Origin: an uncultured Odoribacter sp.
GTDB lineage: Bacteria; Bacteroidota; Bacteroidia; Bacteroidales; Marinifilaceae
Direction of reading: 5' to 3'
DNA length: 64,000 nt
Assembly: GCA_910578105.1 (NCBI GenBank)
Contig: CAJTPD010000002.1
Coordinates: forward strand, 269,269-333,268
The notes beneath the pieces are model-generated. The model had not been told where the DNA came from and made no database searches. It worked only from the letters and a program-made list of their open reading frames with translations. The position numbers and the translations under genes are program-made. Positions within the stretch are counted from its first letter, which is position 1. Each line of letters opens with the position of its first letter. Positions 25,074-34,854 of this stretch are shown in pieces.

Positions 25074-25670
25074 ATGAATATAGAAGATTTAATTATTAAG
25101 CAAATCAATGATTCTGTATCTGTAAAGACCAAGGTTCTGGCAGATGAGACATTGAGAAACAAGATAAAGCAGGCAGCCTTATTTTTGGTGGATGCTTATC
25201 AGTCGTGCAGGAAAGTATTGCTTGCAGGTAATGGAGGTAGTGCAGCAGATGCACAGCATTTGGCGGGGGAATTGGTCAGTCGTTTTTATTTTGACCGGTC
25301 TGGTTTACCTGCTATTGCTTTGACCACTGATACTTCTATTATGACGGCCATCGGGAATGATTATGGTTTCGAGCGGCTTTTTGAACGTCAGGTGCAGTCT
25401 CAGGGTGTTCCGGGAGATGTGTTTTTGGGAATTTCCACATCCGGGAATTCTGAAAATATCATCCGGGCTTTGCAATATTGCCGTCAGGCGGGTATCCGGA
25501 CCATTGGTCTGACAGGTTCCGGGGGCGGTCGGATGAAAGAATGGTGCGATATTTGTATTGAAGTGCCTTCTTCCGAAACTCCGCGTATTCAGGAAGCTCA
25601 TATTCTTGTCGGGCATATTCTTTGTTGTATTGTGGAAGAAAAATTGTTCGGAACAACTTTAAGTGATTAG
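25074..25670 (+). CDS. gmhA: Phosphoheptose isomerase
   Basis: GmhA converts sedoheptulose 7-phosphate to D-glycero-D-manno-heptose 7-phosphate. The 198-residue SIS-domain protein has AGNGGSAADAQHLAGELV, FLGISTSGNSENIIRAL and the metal/catalytic region TPRIQEAHILVGH. The ATG at 25074 (MNIEDLIIKQIND) follows the hddA stop by one base; the longer frame start at 25035 is inside hddA and is not favoured. Confidence 0.92.
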   Translation: MNIEDLIIKQINDSVSVKTKVLADETLRNKIKQAALFLVDAYQSCRKVLLAGNGGSAADAQHLAGELVSRFYFDRSGLPAIALTTDTSIMTAIGNDYGFERLFERQVQSQGVPGDVFLGISTSGNSENIIRALQYCRQAGIRTIGLTGSGGGRMKEWCDICIEVPSSETPRIQEAHILVGHILCCIVEEKLFGTTLSD

Positions 25671-25671
25671 T

Positions 25672-26373
25672 ATGAAAGAGGCTATTATTCTGGCCGGGGG
25701 ATTAGGGACCCGTTTACGTTCGGTAGTGAGCGATGTCCCTAAATGTATGGCTCCGGTTGCAGGACATCCTTTTCTTTATTATATTTTTCAATATCTCCGG
25801 CAATATGAGATTACTCATGTCGTATTGTCTTTGGGATATAAGCACGAAATAGTGACGGATTGGGTCAGACAACAAGGATTTGGCTCCGGTGTTACTTTTT
25901 CCATAGAGGAGTCTCCTCTGGGAACAGGAGGGGCTATTCGTAAAGCATTGACTTATATTCAGGGAAAAGAGGCTTTGGTGTTGAATGGAGATACTTTTTT
26001 TGAAGTTGACCTGGACCGGTTTTATGCATTTCATTTGCAATCTCGATTGCCTGTTTCCCTGGCCCTTAAACCTATGGAAAAATTTGAACGTTATGGAAAC
26101 GTTGAATTAGATGCAGATGGGGTAATCCGTGCTTTTCATGAAAAGAAATATTGTGATAAAGGATATATCAACGGAGGTGTTTATTGGGTGAATAAGGATA
26201 AAACTTTATTTCAGGGATGTCCGGAGAGGTTTTCTTTTGAGACGGATATTTTGCAGCAGAAAGTGCAACAAGGGTTGCTGAATGGCTTCGTGTCCGAAGG
26301 TTATTTTATAGATATCGGTATACCTGAGGATTATGAAAAATCAAATCACGATTTTGCAGACCGGAAGTGGTAA
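25672..26373 (+). CDS. hddC: Heptose 1-phosphate guanylyltransferase-like nucleotidyltransferase
   Basis: The 233-residue protein has the nucleotidyltransferase start EAIILAGGLGTRLRSVVSDVP and metal-binding LNGDTFFEVDLD. In this context it should make GDP-D-glycero-alpha-D-manno-heptose from the HddA product. The phosphatase GmhB, which removes the 7-phosphate, is not in the window. The start at 25672 follows the gmhA stop (25670) by one base. A 16-base perfect hairpin ends the operon. Confidence 0.83.
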   Translation: MKEAIILAGGLGTRLRSVVSDVPKCMAPVAGHPFLYYIFQYLRQYEITHVVLSLGYKHEIVTDWVRQQGFGSGVTFSIEESPLGTGGAIRKALTYIQGKEALVLNGDTFFEVDLDRFYAFHLQSRLPVSLALKPMEKFERYGNVELDADGVIRAFHEKKYCDKGYINGGVYWVNKDKTLFQGCPERFSFETDILQQKVQQGLLNGFVSEGYFIDIGIPEDYEKSNHDFADRKW

Positions 26374-26380
26374 TAATAAA

Positions 26381-26418
26381 AGAAGGGGTGTTAAAAATGA
26401 ACTTTTAACACCCCTTCT
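26381..26418. terminator. Bidirectional terminator between hddC and ppiD-like gene
   Basis: Perfect 16-base stem AGAAGGGGTGTTAAAA / TTTTAACACCCCTTCT with a 6-base loop (ATGAAC). The convergent genes end 8 and 14 bases from its arms, so it likely serves both. Confidence 0.85.
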
Positions 26419-26431
26419 GTATTATGGAGAA

Positions 26432-28555
26432 TCAATAGAATTTATATCTCTGGTCAATGATATTACCGTTTTTCAGGATTGCTTGAATTGCCTGATAATT
26501 GGTACGGTACATATTAGATTGTTGCATTCCTGCTTTGGTTTGTTGTATGGTTTCAGGAGTAACTTCGTCAGTGTCTCTGTGGTTCACCATAATTACGTAT
26601 ACGCCTTGGTTTCCGGCAATCGGAGCAGAAATCTTGCCTTGTTCGGCAACAGAGGCTGCTGCAATCACTTTGGGTTCGATACCGGCACCTGGTATCTGAA
26701 ATGAAGTGAAATTGATATCAGTGGCTTCTTTCACCTCAGTTCCGGTTTTTTGGGCGGTAGAAAGCAAACTTTCACTGCCTTGCAGGGCCGCAGCTAATTC
26801 TTTGCTCAATTGTTCTGCTTTTTTCTTCTGTACCAGAATACGTTTGATATCGGCAGCAACATTGGTAATCGGAGCGACTCCCTCTTCATTTATTTCCGTC
26901 AGAACAGCTATTGTGTATTTGTTGCCGTTTTCAAAAATGATGGAACCGTCGGTGGTATTTACAACTCCCGGTTCTTCGGCCATGTAAATACGGCGAATCA
27001 TTTCGCGGGCGTTATCAATACCTGCAATAGTTTTTTCATTTTTGTCTACGGTTGCTATGCGTTTAGTCAGGCCGGATTCTTCTACTTTTTTGTTAAAGTC
27101 GTCCTGATTGTTGATATTCATAGCAAAATTACGGGCATCGTTATAAATTTTGTTTGTAGTTTTGTTTGAAGGCAGTACTTCTTTTTCAACAGTTGCGATT
27201 TGTATTTTTTCTACCGGTTTTGCCATATCGGTTACCTGCACTACATGTGCTCCGTATTGAGTCACCACAACCTTGATGTCTTTTTTCCGGGAAAAGAATA
27301 CAGTATCGGAAAATGGCTGTACCATCATATTTTGGGTAAACCAACCCAAATCTCCGCCATTGATGGCTGAATTCTGGTCTGCTGAATTTTCTTTGGCCAG
27401 TGTTTCAAAATTGGCTCCTTTTTTCAGAAGTTCGGCAATACTGTCTGCAACAGTTTTTGCACGCATATAATCGTTATTTTGTGGTGCAATGAGGATGTGA
27501 CGGGCTCTTAAAGAATCCGGCAACATTTTTGTATTGCCCACACGTGAGATTTTGTATGCATTGTTTTCCAGATAGGGACCGAATACAGATGTTTTGTTTT
27601 TGAAGAGAAAATCGGCCAGACTGTCGTTGCTGATTTCTGCTTTTTTGTAGTAAGTGCGGTTGGCTTTTTTGTCTGAAGATAGGTTGACAAAATCCAGAGG
27701 GTCGTTCGTAGCCGCAAATTCATCCACCAGTTCTTTTACTGCTTTTTCAGTCTCTGCAAAATCTTCGCCGGAAGCTTCGATATCAAAGTTTACATAAACG
27801 ATTTTCCGGGCCTCCGGTTGTTCGAATCTTTTTTGATTTTCTTTGTAATAATCTTTGATTTCTCTGTTGCTGATACTGATGGTGGAATCCGGTATTGTGC
27901 TGTAATTTTTTACAATATAGCTAATATCGGATTTTGAAGCAGTTGCCTGAGCATTTTCCTGCGCTTGTTCGTCAGTGATGTAGAGAGATTTGGCTAACAG
28001 ATTATTGTATTTTGTGTTTTTCCGGTTGGAAGCAATTTCTTCTTCCATATTTAGCCAATAGCGTTTCTGGGGGTCAGAATCCGGAAGCTCAATCAGTTGT
28101 CTGATGACCATGCGGGCACGTTCCTTGTCCACAACACCGGTATTGGGGTCCTGAAAAAGCTGGCGTATCACCGGACTCATGTTTTCTCCTAGCATAATGT
28201 CATACAGCTCATCACCACTCACTGTAATACCGTTTTCCTCGTATTCGCGGTTCATCAGTTTTTCCATAATCATTTGCTGCCAGGTGTTGTTCCGGAGCAT
28301 AGATTGTTGGTCCTCGTTCAGCGCAGAGGTGTTATTCATCATTTTCACCATCTCTTCGTTGTTTGCCAGACGATTCTGGAAATCGATAATTGAAATGCTT
28401 TCTCCGGCAATTTCTCCTACCTGATTCCTGTCTCCGTTAAATATTCTTGAACCGGAATTTAAAGCATCCCCGACGATAAATGCTACCAGTGCTATACCAA
28501 TCACAATACTCACAAGTAGTCCGCCGCGATTTCTGATTGTTTGTAATGTTGCCAT
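26432..28555 (-). CDS. Periplasmic peptidyl-prolyl isomerase (SurA/PpiD-like)
   Basis: The 707-residue protein has one N-terminal membrane anchor (GGLLVSIVIGIALVAFIVGD), a SurA-N-like chaperone domain over the next 300 residues, and a parvulin domain near residues 345-450 (RARHILIAPQNNDYM, GGDLGWFTQNMMV, YGAHVVQVTD). It should fold outer-membrane proteins in the periplasm, like PpiD. Length and anchor fit the Bacteroidota version. A -7-like box (CGAAGATA on the plus strand, 28608-28615) is one mismatch from consensus. topA lies upstream on the same strand. Confidence 0.9.
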   Translation of the reverse strand: MATLQTIRNRGGLLVSIVIGIALVAFIVGDALNSGSRIFNGDRNQVGEIAGESISIIDFQNRLANNEEMVKMMNNTSALNEDQQSMLRNNTWQQMIMEKLMNREYEENGITVSGDELYDIMLGENMSPVIRQLFQDPNTGVVDKERARMVIRQLIELPDSDPQKRYWLNMEEEIASNRKNTKYNNLLAKSLYITDEQAQENAQATASKSDISYIVKNYSTIPDSTISISNREIKDYYKENQKRFEQPEARKIVYVNFDIEASGEDFAETEKAVKELVDEFAATNDPLDFVNLSSDKKANRTYYKKAEISNDSLADFLFKNKTSVFGPYLENNAYKISRVGNTKMLPDSLRARHILIAPQNNDYMRAKTVADSIAELLKKGANFETLAKENSADQNSAINGGDLGWFTQNMMVQPFSDTVFFSRKKDIKVVVTQYGAHVVQVTDMAKPVEKIQIATVEKEVLPSNKTTNKIYNDARNFAMNINNQDDFNKKVEESGLTKRIATVDKNEKTIAGIDNAREMIRRIYMAEEPGVVNTTDGSIIFENGNKYTIAVLTEINEEGVAPITNVAADIKRILVQKKKAEQLSKELAAALQGSESLLSTAQKTGTEVKEATDINFTSFQIPGAGIEPKVIAAASVAEQGKISAPIAGNQGVYVIMVNHRDTDEVTPETIQQTKAGMQQSNMYRTNYQAIQAILKNGNIIDQRYKFY

Positions 28556-28679
28556 TTATATTATAAATTTAATGTTTTTTATAATCTCCTTTATTTTTTT
28601 CGTGGGTACGAAGATAGATAAAAGTGTCATTTTGTGCAAATTTTCCCTCTCATTTCTCCAGGCCCCTTTCTTCTGTATT

Positions 28680-30998
28680 TTATCCCTTATTTTTTGTCGT
28701 TTTCTTTTTGGCAGTTGTTTTCTTTTTCGGACTTCCTTCTTTCTCGATAAGCTCCATACATTTCTCCAAAGTGAGTTCTTCTGCCTTTAAAGTTTTTGGA
28801 ATCTTATAATTTGCTTTGTTGTATGAAATGTAAGGTCCGAAACGTCCGTTCAGAATCTGCACTCCATTGTCGAAAGCCTTAATCAGTTTGTTCCGGTCAT
28901 TTTCGCGTTTCTCCTCAATGCGGGCGATGGCCGTTTCCAGTGTAATGGTTCCCGGATCGTCTTCTCCTTTTTTCAGGGATACAAAAATGTTGTTGTGTTT
29001 GATATATGGTCCGAATCTGCCGATACCGACAGAAACTTCTTTATCTTCATATTGTCCGATTTTCCGGGGGAATTTAAATAATCCCAGGGCTTCTTCCAAC
29101 GTAATTGTTTCCATGAGCTGGCCTTTCAATAAGCCTGCATAGCGGACAGTTTCTCCTTCGCCGATTTGTGCCATCGGACCAAAACGGCCGATGCGTACAC
29201 TTACGGTTTCACCGGTTGCCGGGTCAGTGCCTAATATTCTTTGTCCACTGTTCCGTTCTGAATTTTTTAGTGTAGATTCCACTGTTTCATGGAAGGGTGA
29301 ATAAAATTCACCAATCATTTTCTGCCATTCCACAGCCCCTTCTGCAATGTGGTCCAGTGATTCTTCGGCACTGGCCGTGAAATTGTAATCCATGATATTT
29401 TTGAAATGCTCGGAAAGGAAGTCCGTAACAACCATGCCCATATCTGAGGGGAAAAGTTTTTTCTTTTCGGCCCCAAAGATTTTCCGGGTTGTTTTTACTT
29501 CAATGTCATTTCCCTTCAATTCGATTTGTTCGATGTTCCGTGCAAGACCATCCCTTGATTCCCGTATAATATATCCCCGGTTTTGGATGGTTGTGATTGT
29601 CGGAGCATATGTAGAAGGTCGGCCAATGCCCAAAGCTTCCATTTTCTTTACCAGGCTGGCTTCCGTATAACGCGGGGGATGCTGGGTATATTGTTCCAGT
29701 GCAGTGATTTGAAGCCGGTTCAGCATGTCATTTTTATTTAAAGCCGGCAATAAATCGCTGTGTTCATCGTCAGTTTCGTCGTCGTGCGACTCCATGTATA
29801 CTTTCAAAAAACCATCAAAAATAATCACTTCTCCTGTTGCTGTGAATGGTGTGGAATGATTGGACAAACTTATGGTGACATTTGTTTTTTCCAGTTCTGC
29901 ATCAGCCATTTGCGAAGCCAGAGTCCGTTTATAAATCAGGTCGTATAATTGTTTTTCATTCCGGTCGCCTTCAATTTCCGGCTTATTCATATAAGTCGGG
30001 CGGATTGCTTCGTGGGCTTCCTGAGCTCCTTTGGTTTTAGTTGCAAAATTCCGGGATTTGGAGTATTTCTCGCCCAGGGTTTCGCAAATTACTGCTTTAG
30101 CACTCCGGATTGCCAAAGCGGAAAGATTGACCGAGTCTGTACGCATATAAGTGATTAATCCGTGCTCATAGAGTTTCTGGGCAACAGACATCGTTTGGGA
30201 TACCGAAAAGCCCAGTTTCCGGGAAGCTTCCTGTTGTAGTGTGGACGTGGTAAAAGGAGGGGCCGGTTTCCGGACTGCGGGTTTTGTTTCAACACTGGTG
30301 ACCTGGAATCTGGCATCTTTGCATGCTTGCAAATAGGCCAGTGTCGTTGTTTTATCTGTAAAACGTTCCTGAACCTCGGCTTTTAACTGAGCTTTGTTGG
30401 TTGTTTCGAAAGTGCCGGTTACACGGTAATATTGTTGTTCTTTGAAAGCGTTGATTTCCCTTTCACGTTCTACGATTAATTTCACTGCAACAGATTGTAC
30501 CCGGCCTGCTGAAAGGGACGGTTTTACTTTTTTCCATAGCACCGGTGACATTTCAAATCCGACCAAACGGTCTAAAACCCGGCGTGCTTGCTGAGCATCT
30601 ACCAGATTTTTATCAATGTTTCTGGGATTTTGTATGGCGTGCAGGATGGCATCTTTAGTGATTTCGTGAAATACAATGCGTTTGGTGTTTTCCGGTTTTA
30701 ATTTTAATACTTCAAACAAATGCCATGCAATAGCTTCTCCTTCACGGTCTTCATCGGAAGCCAGCCATACTGTTTTGGCTTCTTTTGCCAGAGCTTTCAG
30801 TTCTTTGACAATGTTTTTTTTGTCGGAAGATATTTCATATTTGGGCTGAAAATTGTGCTCTATGTCTACTCCCAAATCTTTTTTTTCTAAATCCCGGATA
30901 TGTCCGAAACTAGACTTTACTGTGTATCCGCTACCTAAAAATTTCTCTATAGTCTTGGCTTTTGCCGGGGACTCTACTATCACCAGATTCTCAATCAT
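28680..30998 (-). CDS. topA: DNA topoisomerase I
   Basis: TopA relaxes negative supercoils. The 772-residue protein starts MIENLVIVESPAKAKTIEK (Toprim domain with DEDREGEAIAWH) and has the active-site tyrosine in GLITYMRTDSVNLS. The C-terminus has three zinc-free repeats (GRFGPMAQIG, GRFGPYIKHN, GRFGPYISYN) and a lysine-rich tail. I chose the ATG at 30998; in-frame ATGs at 31019 and 31031 add residues not seen in the family. A minus-strand -7 box (31054-31061) is upstream. Confidence 0.96.
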   Translation of the reverse strand: MIENLVIVESPAKAKTIEKFLGSGYTVKSSFGHIRDLEKKDLGVDIEHNFQPKYEISSDKKNIVKELKALAKEAKTVWLASDEDREGEAIAWHLFEVLKLKPENTKRIVFHEITKDAILHAIQNPRNIDKNLVDAQQARRVLDRLVGFEMSPVLWKKVKPSLSAGRVQSVAVKLIVEREREINAFKEQQYYRVTGTFETTNKAQLKAEVQERFTDKTTTLAYLQACKDARFQVTSVETKPAVRKPAPPFTTSTLQQEASRKLGFSVSQTMSVAQKLYEHGLITYMRTDSVNLSALAIRSAKAVICETLGEKYSKSRNFATKTKGAQEAHEAIRPTYMNKPEIEGDRNEKQLYDLIYKRTLASQMADAELEKTNVTISLSNHSTPFTATGEVIIFDGFLKVYMESHDDETDDEHSDLLPALNKNDMLNRLQITALEQYTQHPPRYTEASLVKKMEALGIGRPSTYAPTITTIQNRGYIIRESRDGLARNIEQIELKGNDIEVKTTRKIFGAEKKKLFPSDMGMVVTDFLSEHFKNIMDYNFTASAEESLDHIAEGAVEWQKMIGEFYSPFHETVESTLKNSERNSGQRILGTDPATGETVSVRIGRFGPMAQIGEGETVRYAGLLKGQLMETITLEEALGLFKFPRKIGQYEDKEVSVGIGRFGPYIKHNNIFVSLKKGEDDPGTITLETAIARIEEKRENDRNKLIKAFDNGVQILNGRFGPYISYNKANYKIPKTLKAEELTLEKCMELIEKEGSPKKKTTAKKKTTKNKG

Positions 30999-31327
30999 AC
31001 CCTTTAAACTAGCAGACATGTAACATGCCAAATTTAAAAATTAAAATCGGGTGCAAACCTACGAAAAAAAAATGAAATCACAGCATGTTTCATTTTATCG
31101 TATGGTATAATAAAATGTAAACCGGAGTGAGATTGCGGGAGCTGGTATTCAATAAACTATCCTGTTTGTGTAATACTTGTTTACGACTATTTATTGTTAG
31201 CTGGCTGTAGGTATGGTTCCTGGGTAATTCCGCAGATATTTATCGACAAAAAGGCAGTTAAAATATTTCTGATATATTGTTAGTAATTTTATTTAATCTA
31301 CCTTATTTTTGACAAAAATAAAATCAT
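30999..31327. other. Intergenic region between topA and the 31328 gene
   Basis: No gene is visible in these 329 bases. On the minus strand TAGGTTTG at 31054-31061 is an exact -7 box for topA. On the plus strand TATTTTTG at 31304-31311 is an exact -7 box close to the ATG at 31328. The central 200 bases are AT-rich and have no clear RNA structure. Confidence 0.5.
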
Positions 31328-31948
31328 ATGGGAGTGAAATTGCTTTTTTCAGTAGTATTGTTTTTACTATTATTTCCGGTTCAGGCGGCTTCGTTGGCAG
31401 AGGGTATTATTTATCTGAAAGGGGGGAAAAGAATAGAATATTCGGGGGATGACCGTATTTATATTCCGAAAAAGAACAGGAATGTGAAGGCATTCCGGAA
31501 TGCTTTTTCTAAATCTAAACAAAAAGAGGTTTATCCGATAGCGGAAATTGATTCGATTGTCTGTTGGCATCGGCGGACTCCTGCTTACCGGCGGAAATTT
31601 ATCCCGGCGACAGATGTCGGATGGTGCTGGGTTTATTTCCGCACACCACATATTCTGGCATGTGTGTATGCTGGTAAAGGTTATGGTATAGACTCCAATG
31701 GTGGTATCTGTATCTGGCAACGGAAGAGGATTTTCAGTAGTTCGTGTGTAAAGTATTACCTGCAAAAAAAAGGAGAAACCGTCTTTTATTCGCCGGGAAA
31801 GATGAAATCCCGAACCGGAAATGCTTTTCGTGAGCGGCTTTGTTATTATTTGTCCGACGATGCGGCATTGTGCGGGCGTATCCGCCGTTCTGATACATGG
31901 CGCGACAAAACAGTATTAATGCTGAAAGAATATAGTCCCGGAAATTAA
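31328..31948 (+). CDS. Exported protein of unknown function
   Basis: I do not recognise this 206-residue protein. It has a clear signal peptide (MGVKLLFSVVLFLLLFPVQAA), then a charged N-terminal part with EGIIYLKGGKRIEYSGDDRIYI and a tryptophan/cysteine-containing middle (WCWVYFRTPHILACVYAGKGY). A -7 box lies at 31304-31311. It is followed 12 bases later by a gene for a second exported protein with a similar theme (a residue-level property expressed as a sequence of 'gene, value' strands: VTLTSGEKVEGYLKKG), so the two likely form an operon. Confidence 0.65.
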   Translation: MGVKLLFSVVLFLLLFPVQAASLAEGIIYLKGGKRIEYSGDDRIYIPKKNRNVKAFRNAFSKSKQKEVYPIAEIDSIVCWHRRTPAYRRKFIPATDVGWCWVYFRTPHILACVYAGKGYGIDSNGGICIWQRKRIFSSSCVKYYLQKKGETVFYSPGKMKSRTGNAFRERLCYYLSDDAALCGRIRRSDTWRDKTVLMLKEYSPGN

Positions 31949-31966
31949 TCTTTAAATTATATGGTT

Positions 31967-32662
31967 ATGAAAAAAATCTTGTTGTGGACGGTTCTGACCG
32001 TGAGTATGTGTGTATACGGCATGCGGCATGCAGAAGCTCAAAAGGTAAAGGACCAGGAATTCCGCCGTGTGGTAGTGACATTGACATCGGGAGAGAAAGT
32101 CGAAGGTTATTTGAAAAAAGGATGGCATGCTGAAACGTCTCTTTTGAAAAAAAGTAATTATTCGTTTAAAATGACTTCGACACCGGATGACAAGGAAACC
32201 AAAAAATATACTGCAGATGAAGTGGTCTGTATTGATTATACGGAAAAGACAGAGAATAACCCCGATGGCATCCGCTGGGAGGCACGGCCAATAGCCTCAC
32301 CTTCATTCTCAAGCCGCTATCGCACCCTGCGTCGTCTTGTATGCTTGCAGAAAGCAGGGGAGAATGCCACGGTATATTGGTGGAAAGACTGGGATGTTAC
32401 GCCTACTAAACAAGGTGTTCAGCGGCGGTTGGTCACTTATTGGGGAGTCCGCTTTCATGACAAAGGCGAAGAAGGAGAGATAGTGTATCCTTACATGCTG
32501 GTCAATAGTGTCTTGTTGAAAGATAAGAAGCCCGGTTTAAAAAAGTTTTGTAAGAATTGGTTTAAAGGCAAAGAGGGAAGAATGCACAAGAAGGAGGCCA
32601 AAGAAGATGCAACCTGGATTTTGGATATGTATGATGCCTATTTGGCAGAAAACGGTGAATGA
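31967..32662 (+). CDS. Exported protein of unknown function
   Basis: I do not recognise this 231-residue protein. The start is the ATG at 31967 (MKKILLWTVLTVSMCVYG), which gives a good signal peptide; the frame also offers an ATG two codons earlier. After cleavage near HAEA it has VVVTLTSGEKVEGYLKKGW, resembling the start of its upstream neighbour, so a distant relationship is possible. The C-terminal half is rich in lysine and tryptophan. No lipobox or membrane anchor is seen, so it is probably periplasmic or secreted. Confidence 0.65.
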   Translation: MKKILLWTVLTVSMCVYGMRHAEAQKVKDQEFRRVVVTLTSGEKVEGYLKKGWHAETSLLKKSNYSFKMTSTPDDKETKKYTADEVVCIDYTEKTENNPDGIRWEARPIASPSFSSRYRTLRRLVCLQKAGENATVYWWKDWDVTPTKQGVQRRLVTYWGVRFHDKGEEGEIVYPYMLVNSVLLKDKKPGLKKFCKNWFKGKEGRMHKKEAKEDATWILDMYDAYLAENGE

Positions 32663-32776
32663 GAACAGGTCATACTGCATGTTTTCGGTTGCCGGAACAT
32701 ATGGTCTTTGCCGGATGAGTGGAACAAAGTCTCTGATGGTGTATAAGTATTTTTACAAATCGGAACAGTATTACCG

Positions 32777-34156
32777 CTAAAAGGTTGTTTGGGTGGCTGG
32801 CAAGGAAAATGCTTTCCGCCGGATGATGGCATATGCCGTGCAGACTGCGATGCCGGTTATCACCCACGAAATGGGATAAACGGTTAGCAGCGTTTCATAA
32901 CTTCTTGACATAGGTACTACAACAAATATCCATACCAGACGCAACAGACAGGTCCCGAATATGGTCAGCACGGTGGGAGTCATTGAGTAGCCGAGTCCCC
33001 GGAGGGCTGCGCCGCTGATTTCGTAACTGCTTGCCATGAATTGGAACAACAATACATATTCCATACGGATAGCAGCGTATCGGACGATATCAGGCTCGGA
33101 GGTGAAGAAGCCAATAAAAAATTCTTTTTGCCATACAATCAGCAGGTTTAAAAAAGCGCATCCCAGAAGTCCGAGTAACATGCTTTGCCGGAAGATGTTT
33201 TTGCAGCGTTCGATTTTTCCTGCTCCGTAGTTCTGACTGATAAAAGCTACGGCAGCCTGGGCAAAAGCACTTACCACGAAATAGCAGTAGTATTCATAGT
33301 TGAGGGCTGCCGATGAACCTGCCACTGCTGCCGAACCAAATGAATTAATCGTGGCCAGAACAAAGACATTGGAAATGGAGAATACCATGCCCTGTATGCC
33401 GGCAGGCACTCCGATTTGCAGTATTTTCCGCAATTCCGGTTTCGATACGGATAGTTTTTTCAGTTTCAGCCGGAAAATACCTTTTTCATGTGTCAGGAAA
33501 CAGATAATGATGGCGGCATTAACGATATTTGATGCCACCGTTGCGATGGCTACCCCTGCTACGCTCATTTTAAAACCGATGACCAACAGAAGATTCAATC
33601 CCACATTGATAACACCGGCAATAACCAGACTGTAAAACGGCCGTTTCGTGTCGCCCATGCTCCGGAGAATTGCTGCCCCGAAATTGTATATCATCATAAA
33701 TGGCATTCCTAAAGAAAAGATGCGAAGGTAAAGCACCGCCAAATCCATAACATCTTCCGGGGTATCCAAGGCTTCCAGTAGGGGTTTGGCTATGACTAAT
33801 CCGGTGATAAGCAGAAAAATGCCGCTTGTTGCAGCAATAACTGCTGTCGTAGAAATGGCGTTTTGGATGCCTTGTTCGTCTTTTCGTCCGATATAGTGGG
33901 CAATCACTACGTTAGCTCCTACTGATATGCCGATGAAGAGGTTAATAATCAGACTGATGACTAATCCGTTGCTGCCGACAGCCGCAAGAGCCTGACTGCT
34001 TGCAAATTGTCCGACCACTGCTACGTCCACTGAGTTAAACGACTGTTGCAAAATGCCGCTTGCAATCAGAGGTAAAGCAAATAGCAGCAACTTTCGGAAG
34101 ATGCTGCCGTGGAGCATATCCATGCGGGCAGTGTCGTTTGATTTCCCTGGTTTCAC
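32777..34156 (-). CDS. MATE-family efflux transporter
   Basis: The 459-residue protein has 12 predicted membrane helices and the MATE pattern: LLLFALPLIASGILQQSFNSVDVAVVG near the N-terminus (shown here in part) and a second, related half from residue 240. MATE carriers exchange drugs or metabolites for Na+ or H+. Its ATG is 9 bases from the stop of lspA on the same strand, so it may be the last gene of the ileS / dksA-like / lspA operon. An in-frame ATG at codon 12 gives a shorter alternative start. Confidence 0.9.
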   Translation of the reverse strand: MKPGKSNDTARMDMLHGSIFRKLLLFALPLIASGILQQSFNSVDVAVVGQFASSQALAAVGSNGLVISLIINLFIGISVGANVVIAHYIGRKDEQGIQNAISTTAVIAATSGIFLLITGLVIAKPLLEALDTPEDVMDLAVLYLRIFSLGMPFMMIYNFGAAILRSMGDTKRPFYSLVIAGVINVGLNLLLVIGFKMSVAGVAIATVASNIVNAAIIICFLTHEKGIFRLKLKKLSVSKPELRKILQIGVPAGIQGMVFSISNVFVLATINSFGSAAVAGSSAALNYEYYCYFVVSAFAQAAVAFISQNYGAGKIERCKNIFRQSMLLGLLGCAFLNLLIVWQKEFFIGFFTSEPDIVRYAAIRMEYVLLFQFMASSYEISGAALRGLGYSMTPTVLTIFGTCLLRLVWIFVVVPMSRSYETLLTVYPISWVITGIAVCTAYAIIRRKAFSLPATQTTF

Positions 34157-34165
34157 GGTATGGTA

Positions 34166-34819
34166 TTATTCCTCTGCTTTGCCGCTATCGGTTGTTGGTG
34201 CGGAAGTCTCTTTTTTATCTGTAAAAAATTTCCTGTAAAACAAAATCAGTAGTAAAACTCCGATGGTAATGTAGGAATCTGCCAGGTTGAACACAGGACG
34301 GAAAAAAATAAATTCCTGTCCTCCCCAAACGGGAATCCACGAAGGGAAAGTTCCTTCAATCAGAGGGAAATAGAGCATATCAACGACCCGGCCGTGTAAA
34401 AAAGAAGAATAGCCCCCTTCGGCAGGGAAAAGCGTTGCAATGTGGTAGTGGCTGTCACTGAAAATCAAACCGTAAAAAAGGCTGTCAAGTATATTGCCAA
34501 TGGCTCCGCAAAAAATCAGGGCAAATGAAAACAGCACACCGGTGGGTGCTTTTTCTTTGACTAATTTCAGGATATACCACCCGATGCCGCCAACTGCAAC
34601 GATACGGAACAGACTTAATGCGGTTTTTCCCCATTTGCCGTCTCCCAGTTCCATGCCGAAAGCCATACCGTTGTTTTCGATGAACAAAATCTTGAACCAG
34701 TTGCCGAAAACACTGAATTCTTCTCCGAGCATCATGTGGGTTTTAATCCATATTTTGACAACTTGGTCAAGTACGAGTAAGGCAATAATGAAAAGAGCCA
34801 GTTTGTTCCGTATACTCAT
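34166..34819 (-). CDS. lspA: Lipoprotein signal peptidase (signal peptidase II)
   Basis: LspA removes the signal peptide from prolipoproteins in the inner membrane. The 217-residue protein has four membrane helices and the catalytic aspartate motifs GAIGNILDSLFYG and FNLADSYITIG, with HGRVVDMLYF between. It is longer than enterobacterial LspA because of an inserted loop after the third motif, as in other Bacteroidota, and a charged C-terminal tail. It is in the conserved order ileS, dksA-like, lspA. Confidence 0.93.
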   Translation of the reverse strand: MSIRNKLALFIIALLVLDQVVKIWIKTHMMLGEEFSVFGNWFKILFIENNGMAFGMELGDGKWGKTALSLFRIVAVGGIGWYILKLVKEKAPTGVLFSFALIFCGAIGNILDSLFYGLIFSDSHYHIATLFPAEGGYSSFLHGRVVDMLYFPLIEGTFPSWIPVWGGQEFIFFRPVFNLADSYITIGVLLLILFYRKFFTDKKETSAPTTDSGKAEE

Positions 34820-34854
34820 AAAAATATTTGTTGCTGAGTCCCTGATTTTTTACT

